64,000 nucleotides of DNA from Chitinophagaceae bacterium (lineage in GTDB: Bacteria; Bacteroidota; Bacteroidia; Chitinophagales; Chitinophagaceae). Where the stretch lies: the NCBI GenBank assembly GCA_019745155.1, contig JAIETM010000009.1, forward strand, positions 1-64,000. The letters run 5' to 3'. Shown in pieces: positions 25,885 to 34,405 of this stretch (positions are counted from its first letter, which is position 1; each line of letters opens with the position of its first letter). The notes beneath the pieces are model-generated. The model had not been told where the DNA came from. It saw only the letters and a program-made list of their open reading frames with translations, and made no database searches. A program made the translations under genes and the position numbers.

Positions 25885-28653
25885 TTATGTTGAAGCTTTC
25901 TTCTTACGAGATTTTTTTTCTGTAGCAAACAAGCCGGCTGTATAACGTTCATATAGCTCAAACAGAAACTCAATCCGTTTGGCTTCTGAGGTAAAGGGTT
26001 GTGGCCTGTAACAAAGGTCCACAGCTTTATCTAACTGTTGGTGGGCTTTTACCAATACTGGTGGCATAGTATTAGGGTCGTAGAGGTCAGCAAGACTACT
26101 ATCAGGAAACTGCGCTCGTGCATCCAGTACAGCTTGTGCTGCATCTTCAACTGTTTGCTTCTGTTTATCTGTGGGATTTTCTGGCCAGGGTAAAGTATTA
26201 TAAGATGTTTTAGCAGAGTATTGGTATCTACTTTCAAATCTTCCTGATGTTACTTTCATCCAAGACATGTGCATCAATGACGTAAGTATTCCAAAATGGT
26301 AAAGATTTGCTCCTTGTACTAGTTGCAGTTTATCACCAGCTATCATGTCTTTTAAGAACGCAATGGGTATGTAAGTTCTCCTTTCTGATGAAACTCTAGG
26401 TATTGCTAAATAACTGGTATTCATAGCCTGTCGTACAGCTTGAAAAACAGTCGGTCTAGAAGCAGCTTTATTTGTCTGAATGTCCGTACTATTAAGTCTC
26501 ATTTTTCTGACAGCTTCGACTCTTTCAACCACCTTGGGCATTGAACGAAGTAATTGTGGGGGACATTCTACTAACCAAAGACAGTAACGGTCAATATTGT
26601 TTATAAATTCATCCCCCATTGCAAAAGGTCTGATGAAATAGGTTATTTGTGGGTATAATTCAATTAGTTCAGACCTTTCCTCTTTTGAAAGAAGAAGATT
26701 CCCGCCATCTGTTGGTTTGTTACCGTTAACCATTATAGGAGCTTCTTTACATAATGGTTTACTTCTTGCAGATATGATCACATTTGGACCAGGAAAAAGG
26801 TAGGGAGTAATGTTTGAAACTACTTTTGGTACTGGGTCTCCGTCTACATTCTCATAAGTAAACAGTACTTTTTTGTCAACTTGTTTAGTTGTAAAGCCAA
26901 TTATAACTACATGAACAGCTGCATTACCTTTTGCTTCATTACTCCATGGGAAAGTTCTGTGTGCAAACAGAATATGACATTTATATTTTTGGATGAGTTC
27001 TTTCCATAGTATGGAGACCTGCTCTCCCTGAGTAATAGAATTTGTAGATACAAAGGCGGCTCTAGTAGTTCTATTAGCTAAATACATTGCTGCCTTTAAA
27101 AACCAAGCTGCAACGTAGTCTAGAAGCATTCCAGAATCCATCCCTTTAGTTAACATTTCCATGTCATTTCTCTGATCAGGGTTCTGATAGTTCTTTCCTA
27201 CAAAGGGTGGGTTACCAAAAATATAGTGATACTTCGGTTCCTCTAACTCTCCATCTAACGGCTTTACAATACTCTGCCAATCTATACGGAGAGCGTTCTC
27301 ATTTACTATTACTGCACTCTTTTGCAGCGGTATCAGTGGTATGTACTCACCAAAGCGTTCTGACACGATCATGTTACACTGATGATCTATCAGGAACATA
27401 GCGACCTGTGCAATCTGTGCAGGGAACTCACTAAACTCAATACCGTAAAACTGCTGTAGGCTTACTAAGAAGTACTGTGTAATATTCGTCACCATCTGTC
27501 CCTTCAGCAGCTTCTCAACAATAGCCAACTCAAGAAGTCTTATCTCTTTATACGAGGTGATAAGAAAGTTGCCACATCCACAAGCTGGATCGAGAAAACG
27601 CAGCTTACTTATTTTATTATGCAGCTGCCTAAGCCTATTATGGTTTTCTCCTGCTGCGTGAAACTCTTCCCACAGTTCATCTAAGAAAAGTGGTTTAATC
27701 AGTTTCATGATGTTCTTTTCACTGGTATAGTGTGCCCCCAGGTTTCTTCGAGCAGTACTATCCATTACTGATTGAAACAGGGACCCAAATATGGCAGGGG
27801 ATATTTTACTCCAATCTAGTTTACAGCAATCCAGTAATACCTGACGCATCTGACTATTAAAGGCTGCTGTAGGTAAGCGTTCAGCAAATAGGCTACCGTT
27901 TACATATGGGAAAACATTGAGCTGTTCATCTAGTGTTTTTAAGCGTTTGTCTTCCGGTGTATCCAACACCTGAAATAACATGTCTAGGTGCATAGCCAAG
28001 TCAGAGCCATCTTCTTTTGTTCTCTGTTCTATATAGTCAAAGAAGATACCCTTTTGGAATATGGTACTATCATCTGCAAACAAGATAAACAGCAACCTAA
28101 CGAGATAAGCTTCTAATGCAGAACCAGTGTACCCTATATCTTTCAACTGGTCGTGAAGCTTTCCCATTAGTTCGGCAGCTTCTATGTTTACAGGGTCTTC
28201 CTCGTAATAAGTACGTTTTTGATAACCTGCTAACTCATCAAACAGGTGCAGGTTTTCTATTAGTTCCGGTAGTTCAAACTTAACAAGCTGACCGTTCTCT
28301 TGATACAGGTGGAAACGCTGGAAGTCGCAGATCAAGATGAGTTTAGGTAGCTCATACTCTTTAAGACCATGACAATATTCTACAGCTTGCTTGTAGGCTT
28401 TCTCTAAATCCTGACCCCGTGACTTCATCTCTACGAGGAGGGTCCCAGGCCAAAGAAGATCAATGTATCCAGATGCTTTATCCAGCTTTTTGACTCTGTG
28501 TTCAAATGTTGCAACACGTTTTTGTGAGATACCAAATATGTTCAGAAAGTCAACTAAGAAAGGTTTAGCATCGGCCTCTTCTCGTGTTGTATCCTTCCAT
28601 GTTGTACTAAAAGCAGCAGCTCTTGACTTAATCTCGTTCCAGGATAATGGCAT
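25885..28653 (-). CDS. MmeI-like single-chain restriction-modification enzyme (type IIL)
   Basis: 922 residues. The N-terminal nuclease site is D65-x9-E75-x-K77 (GYIDLLWPGTLLVEMKS), the same spacing as in MmeI. A helical linker (about 150-330) leads to a gamma-class N6-adenine methyltransferase with motif I LDPACGCGNFL near 355 and motif IV GNPPF near 482. A target-recognition region lies at about 620-830 (YCLWLVECPP, SERRTYIPIAFL, SRFESRYQYSAKTSYNTLPWPENP), and a C-terminal helical segment follows. Such enzymes cut and methylate with one polypeptide. All parts look intact. A tRNA-Met gene lies 260 bp upstream on the same strand, a common insertion site. Recognition sequence cannot be read. 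Confidence 0.9.
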   Translation of the reverse strand: MPLSWNEIKSRAAAFSTTWKDTTREEADAKPFLVDFLNIFGISQKRVATFEHRVKKLDKASGYIDLLWPGTLLVEMKSRGQDLEKAYKQAVEYCHGLKEYELPKLILICDFQRFHLYQENGQLVKFELPELIENLHLFDELAGYQKRTYYEEDPVNIEAAELMGKLHDQLKDIGYTGSALEAYLVRLLFILFADDSTIFQKGIFFDYIEQRTKEDGSDLAMHLDMLFQVLDTPEDKRLKTLDEQLNVFPYVNGSLFAERLPTAAFNSQMRQVLLDCCKLDWSKISPAIFGSLFQSVMDSTARRNLGAHYTSEKNIMKLIKPLFLDELWEEFHAAGENHNRLRQLHNKISKLRFLDPACGCGNFLITSYKEIRLLELAIVEKLLKGQMVTNITQYFLVSLQQFYGIEFSEFPAQIAQVAMFLIDHQCNMIVSERFGEYIPLIPLQKSAVIVNENALRIDWQSIVKPLDGELEEPKYHYIFGNPPFVGKNYQNPDQRNDMEMLTKGMDSGMLLDYVAAWFLKAAMYLANRTTRAAFVSTNSITQGEQVSILWKELIQKYKCHILFAHRTFPWSNEAKGNAAVHVVIIGFTTKQVDKKVLFTYENVDGDPVPKVVSNITPYLFPGPNVIISARSKPLCKEAPIMVNGNKPTDGGNLLLSKEERSELIELYPQITYFIRPFAMGDEFINNIDRYCLWLVECPPQLLRSMPKVVERVEAVRKMRLNSTDIQTNKAASRPTVFQAVRQAMNTSYLAIPRVSSERRTYIPIAFLKDMIAGDKLQLVQGANLYHFGILTSLMHMSWMKVTSGRFESRYQYSAKTSYNTLPWPENPTDKQKQTVEDAAQAVLDARAQFPDSSLADLYDPNTMPPVLVKAHQQLDKAVDLCYRPQPFTSEAKRIEFLFELYERYTAGLFATEKKSRKKKAST

Positions 28654-28864
28654 CTATAAAACTTTTTACCAAGATATGTTATAATAGCATAATCTGTCAG
28701 AAGCCATAGCACACAGGGCTTATCATTTAGAGAAAGACTTGTTTCATGTAATAGACTAATAAGGCTTGATAGTAAAATCAATCGTTTTTAATTGACAATA
28801 CAGCGAGATTAGCGCTACTCTTTTGGGAAACTAATAGGATACCTAAACTGGTAGGACAAGACAT
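28654..28864. other. Gene-free stretch between the restriction-modification gene and tRNA-Met
   Basis: About 210 bp of AT-rich DNA without a convincing coding frame. It must contain the promoter of the minus-strand MmeI-like gene. I found no clear TAnnTTTG core and no att-like repeat of the tRNA 3' end. Confidence 0.5.
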
Positions 28865-28897
28865 AAAAAAACCTCATAAACTGGTGGTTTACAAGGT
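28865..28897 (-). terminator. Intrinsic terminator of the tRNA-Met gene
   Basis: On the minus strand ACCTTGTAAAC pairs with GTTTATGAGGT (two G-T pairs) around a 5-base loop and is followed by seven T residues. It begins 17 bp after the tRNA 3' end. Confidence 0.7.
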
Positions 28898-28913
28898 CTT
28901 TTTTTACCGAGGG

Positions 28914-28987
28914 TGGGCCCAACTGGGCTTGAACCAGTGACCCTCTGATTATGAGTCAGATGCTCTAACCAACTGAGCTATAGGCCC
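28914..28987 (-). tRNA. tRNA-Met (CAT), elongator type
   Basis: 74-base cloverleaf: acceptor GGGCCTA/TGGGCCC (one G-T pair), D arm with AGCTCAGTTGGTTAGAGC, anticodon stem TCTGA/TCAGA with loop CTCATAA giving anticodon CAT, and T arm ACTGG-TTCAAGC-CCAGT. The G1-C72 pair argues for an elongator and not an initiator. An Ile2 tRNA (lysidine-modified CAT) is the alternative. The CCA end is not encoded (CCC follows). Confidence 0.92.
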
Positions 28988-29055
28988 TGAGAACCTGTAT
29001 AGGTTACTCGCAAGGCGGCAAAAATAGAGAAATCAGGTTAATTAAGCGTAGTGCA

Positions 29056-29877
29056 TCAAAGTCGGAGTAACTCTGCTTTCAAAAATTGCTCTACCGCTGC
29101 ATATTTCTTGCGCAACACAACCAAGTCATCGGGAATGGCTTCCAAATTAGTTCTGTTCTTCGCAGCCAGTTCTATTTGATGCGCTAAATGATAGAGTTCA
29201 GGTACTTGCACTACAGAAACGGATGATTTGGCGTAGTGTGCTGATTTCTGCACTTGATCCCAGTCTTGCACTGCAATGGCCTGCTCAATCTTAGCGATGG
29301 TCTCGGGCATGCTCTGCAAAAACATATTGATGATGGTGATCTTATATTCTTTATTGTCACCTGCCAATTCATACAACATGGATAAATCCACCTGAACCTC
29401 TCCACTGGAGTTTGGTGCAGGCTTGGGTGCTTCCACCAGTATCTCTGGTACAGGCGCTACGGGTACTTCTGCAACAGGTGCTGGCACTTCTTCACGCTTA
29501 TTAAATACTTCATTCAACGTAGCATAAAAAGCATCCAACCCGAAGGGCTTGGCCAAACAACCATCCATACCCGCTTCAGCAAACTTATCGCCCTCTTCAC
29601 GGCTGCTCCAGCCGGTCATGGCAATAATGGGTGTTTTTAATTGTAATTCCGCGCGAATGATGCGTGTAGCACTAAATCCATCCATCACGGGCATATTGAT
29701 GTCCATCAGGATGATATCGTAAGCCTTTTCTTTCAAGAATTGAATGGATTCAGCTCCATTTCCAGCGATATCTAATAAGGCACCAGTATCGGCCAATGAA
29801 TGCTTAATCAGCATCTGGTTCACAAAATCATCTTCCACCACCAGAATTTTCTTGCCCTGCAGCATTGGGTTGTTCAT
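29056..29877 (-). CDS. Receiver-HPt two-domain signalling protein
   Basis: 273 residues. The receiver domain (about 8-128) has acidic pocket E15/D16/D17, phospho-acceptor D59 in DIILMDINMPVMDG, T in AMTGWS and K in LAKPFG. A Pro/Ala/Val linker (about 133-160) leads to a histidine phosphotransfer domain (about 170-265) with the acceptor in SAHYAKSSVSV. There is no kinase or output domain, so it probably relays phosphate between a hybrid kinase elsewhere and another regulator. No kinase gene is adjacent. Confidence 0.85.
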   Translation of the reverse strand: MNNPMLQGKKILVVEDDFVNQMLIKHSLADTGALLDIAGNGAESIQFLKEKAYDIILMDINMPVMDGFSATRIIRAELQLKTPIIAMTGWSSREEGDKFAEAGMDGCLAKPFGLDAFYATLNEVFNKREEVPAPVAEVPVAPVPEILVEAPKPAPNSSGEVQVDLSMLYELAGDNKEYKITIINMFLQSMPETIAKIEQAIAVQDWDQVQKSAHYAKSSVSVVQVPELYHLAHQIELAAKNRTNLEAIPDDLVVLRKKYAAVEQFLKAELLRL

Positions 29878-30105
29878 GTACTAACTTTTAAAACTGATTC
29901 GGCTAGGCCTTAGCAGTAAGTATCAGGTTCTTTTCAATGCGTAAATTAAAACTAAATGAGTCATTTGAAACGCCTTTTTTTGCGTCTTAAGCAAAAGCTA
30001 AGGCATTGATTTGGCGTATTTTTAACCCTTAACGTGCCTGCATTTCTATTATTTTTGCCCCCGCCACAACTATTAGCTGGTGCCAAGCACCCGAAAAACA
30101 AGAAG

Positions 30106-30852
30106 ATGAAAAAAATCGTATTACTGCTTAGTCTTGTTTCCTGTACTATTGGCTTTGCCCAAAAGAAAACAGAGAATAAGCAAGAAAAAACTAAAAAAGA
30201 TTGGTCAAAGCTCGACTTCTCTAATCGCTCTGCAGATCATTTTATGCTCCAATATGGTTCAGATACCTGGACTGGCGGACCTGATACTATTCGTACAAAA
30301 GGTTTTAGCAGGCATTTCAATATGTATTTCATGATTGATAAGCCATTTAAAACCAACCCACGTTTCAGTGTTGGATTGGGTGCAGGTATCAGCAGCAGCA
30401 ATATCTTCCTCGATAGAATGTCGCTAGACCTGAAAGCGGCTGCAACGCGTTTGCCAATTCGCAACCTGGCCGATACCAGTCATTTCAGCAAATACAAACT
30501 CACCACTATCTATGGTGAAATACCTGTTGAACTGCGTTATTTCAGCAATCCGGAGAATCCTAATAAGTCGTGGAAAGCCGCATTGGGTGTTCGCGTAGGT
30601 ACTATTTTACGTGCCCACACCAAAGGAAAGAACTTTGTCAATAAAGCAGGTGCTTCGATTTATGACAACCGTTATATCCAGAAAGAAGTTGGTCGCCGTT
30701 TTATGAACGGAACGCGCATTGCGCTCTCTGGCAGAGTGGGTTATGGTATTTTCTCACTTCATGCTACCTATCAAGTAACAACCGTATTTAAAGAAGGCCT
30801 TGGCCCTGAAGTAAGACCCTTTTCACTGGGTGTAACCATCAGCGGATTGTAA
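30106..30852 (+). CDS. Outer-membrane beta-barrel protein (PorT-like)
   Basis: 248 residues from ATG 30106, starting with a signal peptide ending FAQ. Alternating hydrophobic strands with Gly turns follow (FSVGLGAGISSSNIFLDRMSL, TIYGEIPVELRYFSNP, AALGVRVGTILRAHTKGK, IALSGRVGYGIFSLHATYQVT), ending in a short C-terminal strand. It is probably an 8-strand barrel of the PorT/outer-membrane beta-barrel type. No operon partner. A strong terminator follows. Confidence 0.7.
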   Translation: MKKIVLLLSLVSCTIGFAQKKTENKQEKTKKDWSKLDFSNRSADHFMLQYGSDTWTGGPDTIRTKGFSRHFNMYFMIDKPFKTNPRFSVGLGAGISSSNIFLDRMSLDLKAAATRLPIRNLADTSHFSKYKLTTIYGEIPVELRYFSNPENPNKSWKAALGVRVGTILRAHTKGKNFVNKAGASIYDNRYIQKEVGRRFMNGTRIALSGRVGYGIFSLHATYQVTTVFKEGLGPEVRPFSLGVTISGL

Positions 30853-30873
30853 ACTTTCATTCAACGATATACG

Positions 30874-30899
30874 AACCATTCCTTCGGGAATGGTTTTTT
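30874..30899 (+). terminator. Intrinsic terminator after the barrel protein gene
   Basis: AACCATTCC-TTCG-GGAATGGTT is a perfect 9-bp stem with a stable TTCG tetraloop, running into a T tract (TTTTTTA). It lies 22 bp after the stop codon. Confidence 0.9.
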
Positions 30900-30936
30900 A
30901 TTTCGGCATGGCCCGAAATCAATTCAATTACCTTTG
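30900..30936 (+). promoter_or_regulatory. hflX promoter core with an inverted repeat
   Basis: TACCTTTG (30929-30936) matches the Bacteroidota -7 consensus TAnnTTTG, 17 bp before the hflX start. Just upstream ATTTCGG (30900-30906) and CCGAAAT (30913-30919) form a 7-bp inverted repeat that would overlap the -33 region and could be an operator. Confidence 0.5.
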
Positions 30937-30953
30937 CCGCAAAACACATTAGC

Positions 30954-32141
30954 TTGATCGAGAAACAACATAAGATCAAAGGAGAAGAGAGAGCCGTACT
31001 GGTAGGATTGGTACAGAAGGATCAGACCTATGCACAGGTAGAAGAATATCTGGATGAATTGGCTTTTCTGGCCGATACAGCCGGAGCTACATCTGTTAAA
31101 CGGTTTATGCAAAAAATGCAGCACCCCGATAGCCGCACATTTGTGGGCAAAGGAAAGCTGGAAGAGATTCGCGATTATGTATTGGGCCGCAATATTGATC
31201 TCATCATTTTTGATGATGAACTCACCGGCTCACAGATCACCAATATTGAAAAAGAGCTCAAGGTTAAAACGATTGATAGAAGTGATTTGATCTTGGACAT
31301 TTTCGCACGCAGGGCCAGAACCGCACAAGCCAAAGTACAGGTTGAGTTGGCGCAATACCAATACCTCTTGCCAAGGTTAAAAGGTATGTGGCAACACTTG
31401 GAAAGACAAGGTGGTGGTATTGGTACACGCGGCCCCGGTGAAACAGAAATTGAAACAGACCGTCGTATTGTAAAAGATAAAATTGCCTTGCTGCGCAAGC
31501 GATTAGCAGAGATTGATAAACAATCTTTCACCCAACGCAAAGACCGTGGTGAATTCATTCGTGTATCGCTCGTTGGTTATACCAACGTAGGTAAGAGTAC
31601 GTTGATGAACCTACTCAGCAAGAGCGAAGTGTTTGCGGAAAACAAACTTTTCGCAACGCTGGATACCACTACACGTAAGGTGGTGTTTGAGAATACGCCT
31701 TTCTTATTGAGCGATACTGTAGGCTTTATCCGTAAACTGCCACACCACTTGGTAGAAAGTTTTAAAAGCACTTTGGATGAAGTACGCGAAGCGGATATTC
31801 TCTTGCATGTGGTAGATATTTCGCATCCGCAGCATGAAGACCAGATTGGTGTGGTGAATAAAACTTTGCAGGAATTAAAAGCTTTTGAAAAGCCCATACT
31901 TACGGTTTTTAATAAGATGGATTTGTACGAAAGCAAGAATTTCGACGAATGGCTGCCCGATGATGTACGCATAGAAATTCTACGTGAACTGCGCGAAAAA
32001 TGGGCGCATATCACCGATAATAATTGCGTGTTTGTTTCTGCACTAGAGCGAAGCAATATTGATGTGTTACGCACCTCCATCATGGAAAAAGTACGCGCCA
32101 TGTATCAAGTACGCTATCCTTACAAAACTGTCTACTTCTAA
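30954..32141 (+). CDS. hflX: Ribosome-associated GTPase HflX
   Basis: 395 residues. The N-terminal HflX domain shows SVKRFMQKMQHPDSRTFVGKGKLEEI and FDDELTGSQITNIEKEL. The Gly-rich linker GIGTRGPGETEIETDRR is diagnostic. The G domain has GYTNVGKST (about 210), DTVGFI and NKMD. HflX splits stalled or stress-damaged ribosomes. The start is TTG at 30954 (LIEKQHK...); no ATG is available before conserved sequence, and the spacing to the promoter core agrees. Its stop overlaps the start of the Rieske gene (TAATG). Confidence 0.95.
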   Translation: MIEKQHKIKGEERAVLVGLVQKDQTYAQVEEYLDELAFLADTAGATSVKRFMQKMQHPDSRTFVGKGKLEEIRDYVLGRNIDLIIFDDELTGSQITNIEKELKVKTIDRSDLILDIFARRARTAQAKVQVELAQYQYLLPRLKGMWQHLERQGGGIGTRGPGETEIETDRRIVKDKIALLRKRLAEIDKQSFTQRKDRGEFIRVSLVGYTNVGKSTLMNLLSKSEVFAENKLFATLDTTTRKVVFENTPFLLSDTVGFIRKLPHHLVESFKSTLDEVREADILLHVVDISHPQHEDQIGVVNKTLQELKAFEKPILTVFNKMDLYESKNFDEWLPDDVRIEILRELREKWAHITDNNCVFVSALERSNIDVLRTSIMEKVRAMYQVRYPYKTVYF

Positions 32142-32491
32142 TGAGTAAGCTGGTCTGGACCAAAGTGGCTGAAAGTCTGGCAGAAATACGCTGGAACGAC
32201 CGCAACCTAGCCATTGTAGCAGCAGAAGGCCAAACATTTACCCTTGCCCGCTTTCAGGACCAAATTTTTGCGTGTGCGCACAAGTGCCCACATGCCAGCG
32301 GTATCATGGCCGATGGGTTTATTGATGCCAGAGGGCAGGTGGTTTGTCCGCTCCACCGCTACCGGTTCGATCTGCGTAATGGTCGCAATACCACCGGTGA
32401 AGGCTATTACCTGCGCACGTATACTGTGGAAATCAGGGAGGACGGGGTATTTCTGGGCCGGGAACAGCGAGGCTTATTTGGCTGGAGCTAA
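32141..32491 (+). CDS. Small Rieske [2Fe-2S] protein
   Basis: 116 residues with the two cluster half-sites C-x-H (FACAHKCPHASG, near residue 46) and CPLH (near residue 69), enough for one Rieske cluster. This soluble type resembles the ferredoxin subunits of Rieske oxygenases and nitrite reductase NirD. No partner oxygenase or reductase is adjacent. The ATG overlaps the hflX stop, so translation is coupled. The reason for pairing with HflX is not clear. Confidence 0.85.
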   Translation: MSKLVWTKVAESLAEIRWNDRNLAIVAAEGQTFTLARFQDQIFACAHKCPHASGIMADGFIDARGQVVCPLHRYRFDLRNGRNTTGEGYYLRTYTVEIREDGVFLGREQRGLFGWS

Positions 32492-32568
32492 AAAAATGGC
32501 TTCAGATTTTGCTGACAATCATTTTTCCCTATTTTTGCTGCCCCGAATCCAAATGGATAAGGTAGGAT

Positions 32569-32624
32569 TCCTCAGTAGCTCAGTTGGTTAGAGTCCCGAA
32601 ACTTCGGGATTAATCAGAGGGTCA
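32569..32624 (+). pseudogene. Truncated tRNA-Asn copy 1 with palindrome in the anticodon arm
   Basis: Identical to the intact tRNA-Asn at 32715 from the acceptor strand TCCTCAG through the D arm to TTAGAG. The next 11 bases (5' anticodon stem and part of the loop) are replaced by the 17-bp TCCCGAAACTTCGGGAT (32594-32610). Identity resumes at TAATCAGAGGGTCA, then the T arm and 3' acceptor are missing and AAGGGACGGAAAATAT follows. It cannot form a tRNA. Confidence 0.85.
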
Positions 32625-32640
32625 AAGGGACGGAAAATAT

Positions 32641-32697
32641 TCCTCAGTAGCTCAGTTGGTTAGAGTCCCGAAGCTTCGGGATTAATCAGAGGGGTCA
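32641..32697 (+). pseudogene. Truncated tRNA-Asn copy 2 with palindrome in the anticodon arm
   Basis: The same structure as copy 1, 72 bp further on. The 17-bp element is TCCCGAAGCTTCGGGAT (32666-32682), whose first 16 bases are a perfect palindrome. One extra G occurs before TCA. It is followed by AAGGGACAGAAAAATAT, nearly identical to the tail of copy 1. The two copies and the intact gene form a tandem array with 72- and 74-bp steps. Confidence 0.85.
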
Positions 32698-32714
32698 AAG
32701 GGACAGAAAAATAT

Positions 32715-32791
32715 TCCTCAGTAGCTCAGTTGGTTAGAGCATCTGACTGTTAATCAGAGGGTCACTGGTTCAAGTCCAGTCTGAGGAGCCA
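32715..32791 (+). tRNA. tRNA-Asn (GTT)
   Basis: Complete cloverleaf: acceptor TCCTCAG/CTGAGGA, D arm AGCTCAGTTGGTTAGAGC, anticodon stem TCTGA/TCAGA with loop CTGTTAA (anticodon GTT), T arm ACTGG-TTCAAGT-CCAGT, discriminator G and an encoded CCA (32789-32791). It is the third, intact member of a tandem array. A terminator follows directly. Confidence 0.95.
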
Positions 32792-32798
32792 CAATGGA

Positions 32799-32830
32799 AA
32801 AGAGGTCATTTTTGACCTCTTTTATTTTTT
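32799..32830 (+). terminator. Intrinsic terminator after tRNA-Asn
   Basis: AAAGAGGTCA and TGACCTCTTT pair over 10 bp with a TTTT loop, followed by TATTTTTTAT. Confidence 0.85.
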
Positions 32831-32878
32831 ATACTCGGAAAGACAGTAGTAAAAATGTTTGGAAGATAATCTACAGAT

Positions 32879-34375
32879 TTATTTTTTTATAAACTTGGCA
32901 CCATTCCATTCCCACCTTAAGTTATCTTTTCGCTCGGAAGAGAAAATATCTACACTTCCGTTCTTATCAATATCCTGTACCCGAATATGATAGAACCTCG
33001 TCGTAGTTATATTATTCTCAACGTACTGAGATGTCTTATCGGAAAATGATTTACCACTATCACTTGATTTAAATATTGAAATAAAATAGTTGTTGATGTT
33101 ATTCTGAATAAAATTACCACTTGGCACTATTTCGAATATTTTGTCTTTATCAATATCTACAAAATCTATATTCATTAAATACCATTCTCCCGAAATATCA
33201 ATCTTGGTTGAATTAGTTAAAGAGAATGTTTTCCCATTGCCCCATAATACTCTGAAATCATTAGTGCGTGGGTTTCCGTTAGAAACATATGCAATTACTA
33301 AATCCAAAAATCCATCCGAATTAATATCGAATAGTTCTGATTGGTATACTGTAGGAATATCCCCAATACCACTAAAATCAATTGTAAAATTTGCATTACC
33401 ATCATTCCACATAATCCTACTTTTAACCCTATTTGCTGAATTGTGGAAGTTAAAAGTTATGATATCTAAATCACCGTCATTATCTATATCACCAGAACAT
33501 CCCGTATACCAAAACCCTTGATCCAGAAACTCAATTACTTTTGAAAATCCATTAGGTGAGTTAAGTATTAAATGGTTATTGTCGTTCAAGAAGGGGAATG
33601 CCCCAAAAGGAGGATCAACAGCTACATTAGAGAAAACATCTGGAAGTGAATCATTATTAAAGTCACCTACCAAAAGTTTTGTGCCATGTGGATTTATTAT
33701 AGAAGAGCCTGTATATGGATTTTGTATCAAACTCTCTCCATTCCCTAAAAATATGCTCGGTGGAGGATTTGGCGTAGGTGAGATATTTAAATCATAGCTC
33801 TCAAAATAAAAAACATCTTCAATTCCATCGCTATTAATATCTAACTGGACAGATTGTTCATCTATAAAAGGGTTGCTTAAGTACTTGCTACCGTCAGCTT
33901 TATATAACTGTGATGATGAATACCAATTATCGTAATTAGAAAGAGTATATGATGTTAATTTGTAGTTCTTATAAACGGCGCCACGCGTAATGCTGAATGT
34001 CTTTGTTAATACATTCGATGGGGTTGACTTTGAAGTAACAAGTAAATTGACTTTATATAAACTCTTGATTGATAAATTCCGTAAAACTAAATCCATTTGA
34101 CTCTGGTTTGAACTGGTATCAATTGTATGTACAAGAGAATTATTATCTGACTTTATAACTTCTAACTTATACTTCAATCCCTGAGGAGGCACCTTAGACA
34201 AAATATTAAGCACGACCTTCAATGTGTCAGCCTTAATTGGACTAACTGTATCTATACTTGCAGATAGCCTAATGCTTTCCTCGATTGTATTTTGGTTTTG
34301 ACTACTCTGTTCAATATTTTTTTTGCATGCTAAGAGCATGATTAAAAAAAAGATTATTGTGTACTTCATTCTCAT
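32879..34375 (-). CDS. FG-GAP/VCBS-repeat lipoprotein
   Basis: 498 residues. The start MRMKYTIIFFLIMLLAC is a short lipoprotein signal. After an Ig-like region (about 30-125), repeats of the FG-GAP/VCBS calcium-binding type follow: DINSDGIEDVFYFE, GDFNNDSLPDVFS, GDIDNDGDLDIITF, DINSDGFLDLVIAY, DIDKDKIFEIVPSG, DIDKNGSVDIFSSE. These make a seven-blade propeller with D-x-D/N-x-D-G loops. The protein is probably surface-exposed. It is very AT-rich and lies in an accessory island next to the DUF1566 lipoprotein. Ligand unknown. Confidence 0.8.
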   Translation of the reverse strand: MRMKYTIIFFLIMLLACKKNIEQSSQNQNTIEESIRLSASIDTVSPIKADTLKVVLNILSKVPPQGLKYKLEVIKSDNNSLVHTIDTSSNQSQMDLVLRNLSIKSLYKVNLLVTSKSTPSNVLTKTFSITRGAVYKNYKLTSYTLSNYDNWYSSSQLYKADGSKYLSNPFIDEQSVQLDINSDGIEDVFYFESYDLNISPTPNPPPSIFLGNGESLIQNPYTGSSIINPHGTKLLVGDFNNDSLPDVFSNVAVDPPFGAFPFLNDNNHLILNSPNGFSKVIEFLDQGFWYTGCSGDIDNDGDLDIITFNFHNSANRVKSRIMWNDGNANFTIDFSGIGDIPTVYQSELFDINSDGFLDLVIAYVSNGNPRTNDFRVLWGNGKTFSLTNSTKIDISGEWYLMNIDFVDIDKDKIFEIVPSGNFIQNNINNYFISIFKSSDSGKSFSDKTSQYVENNITTTRFYHIRVQDIDKNGSVDIFSSERKDNLRWEWNGAKFIKK

Positions 34376-34405
34376 TTATTTAAATCCGTGTTACTTTATT
34401 TATGA

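Noticed and set aside
28865-28990. Attachment site of a mobile element at the tRNA-Met 3' end
   Set aside because: No direct copy of the tRNA 3' end and no integrase found in the window.
32594-32682. The palindromes in the tRNA copies as intrinsic terminators
   Set aside because: No T tract follows either palindrome (TAATCAGAGG follows).
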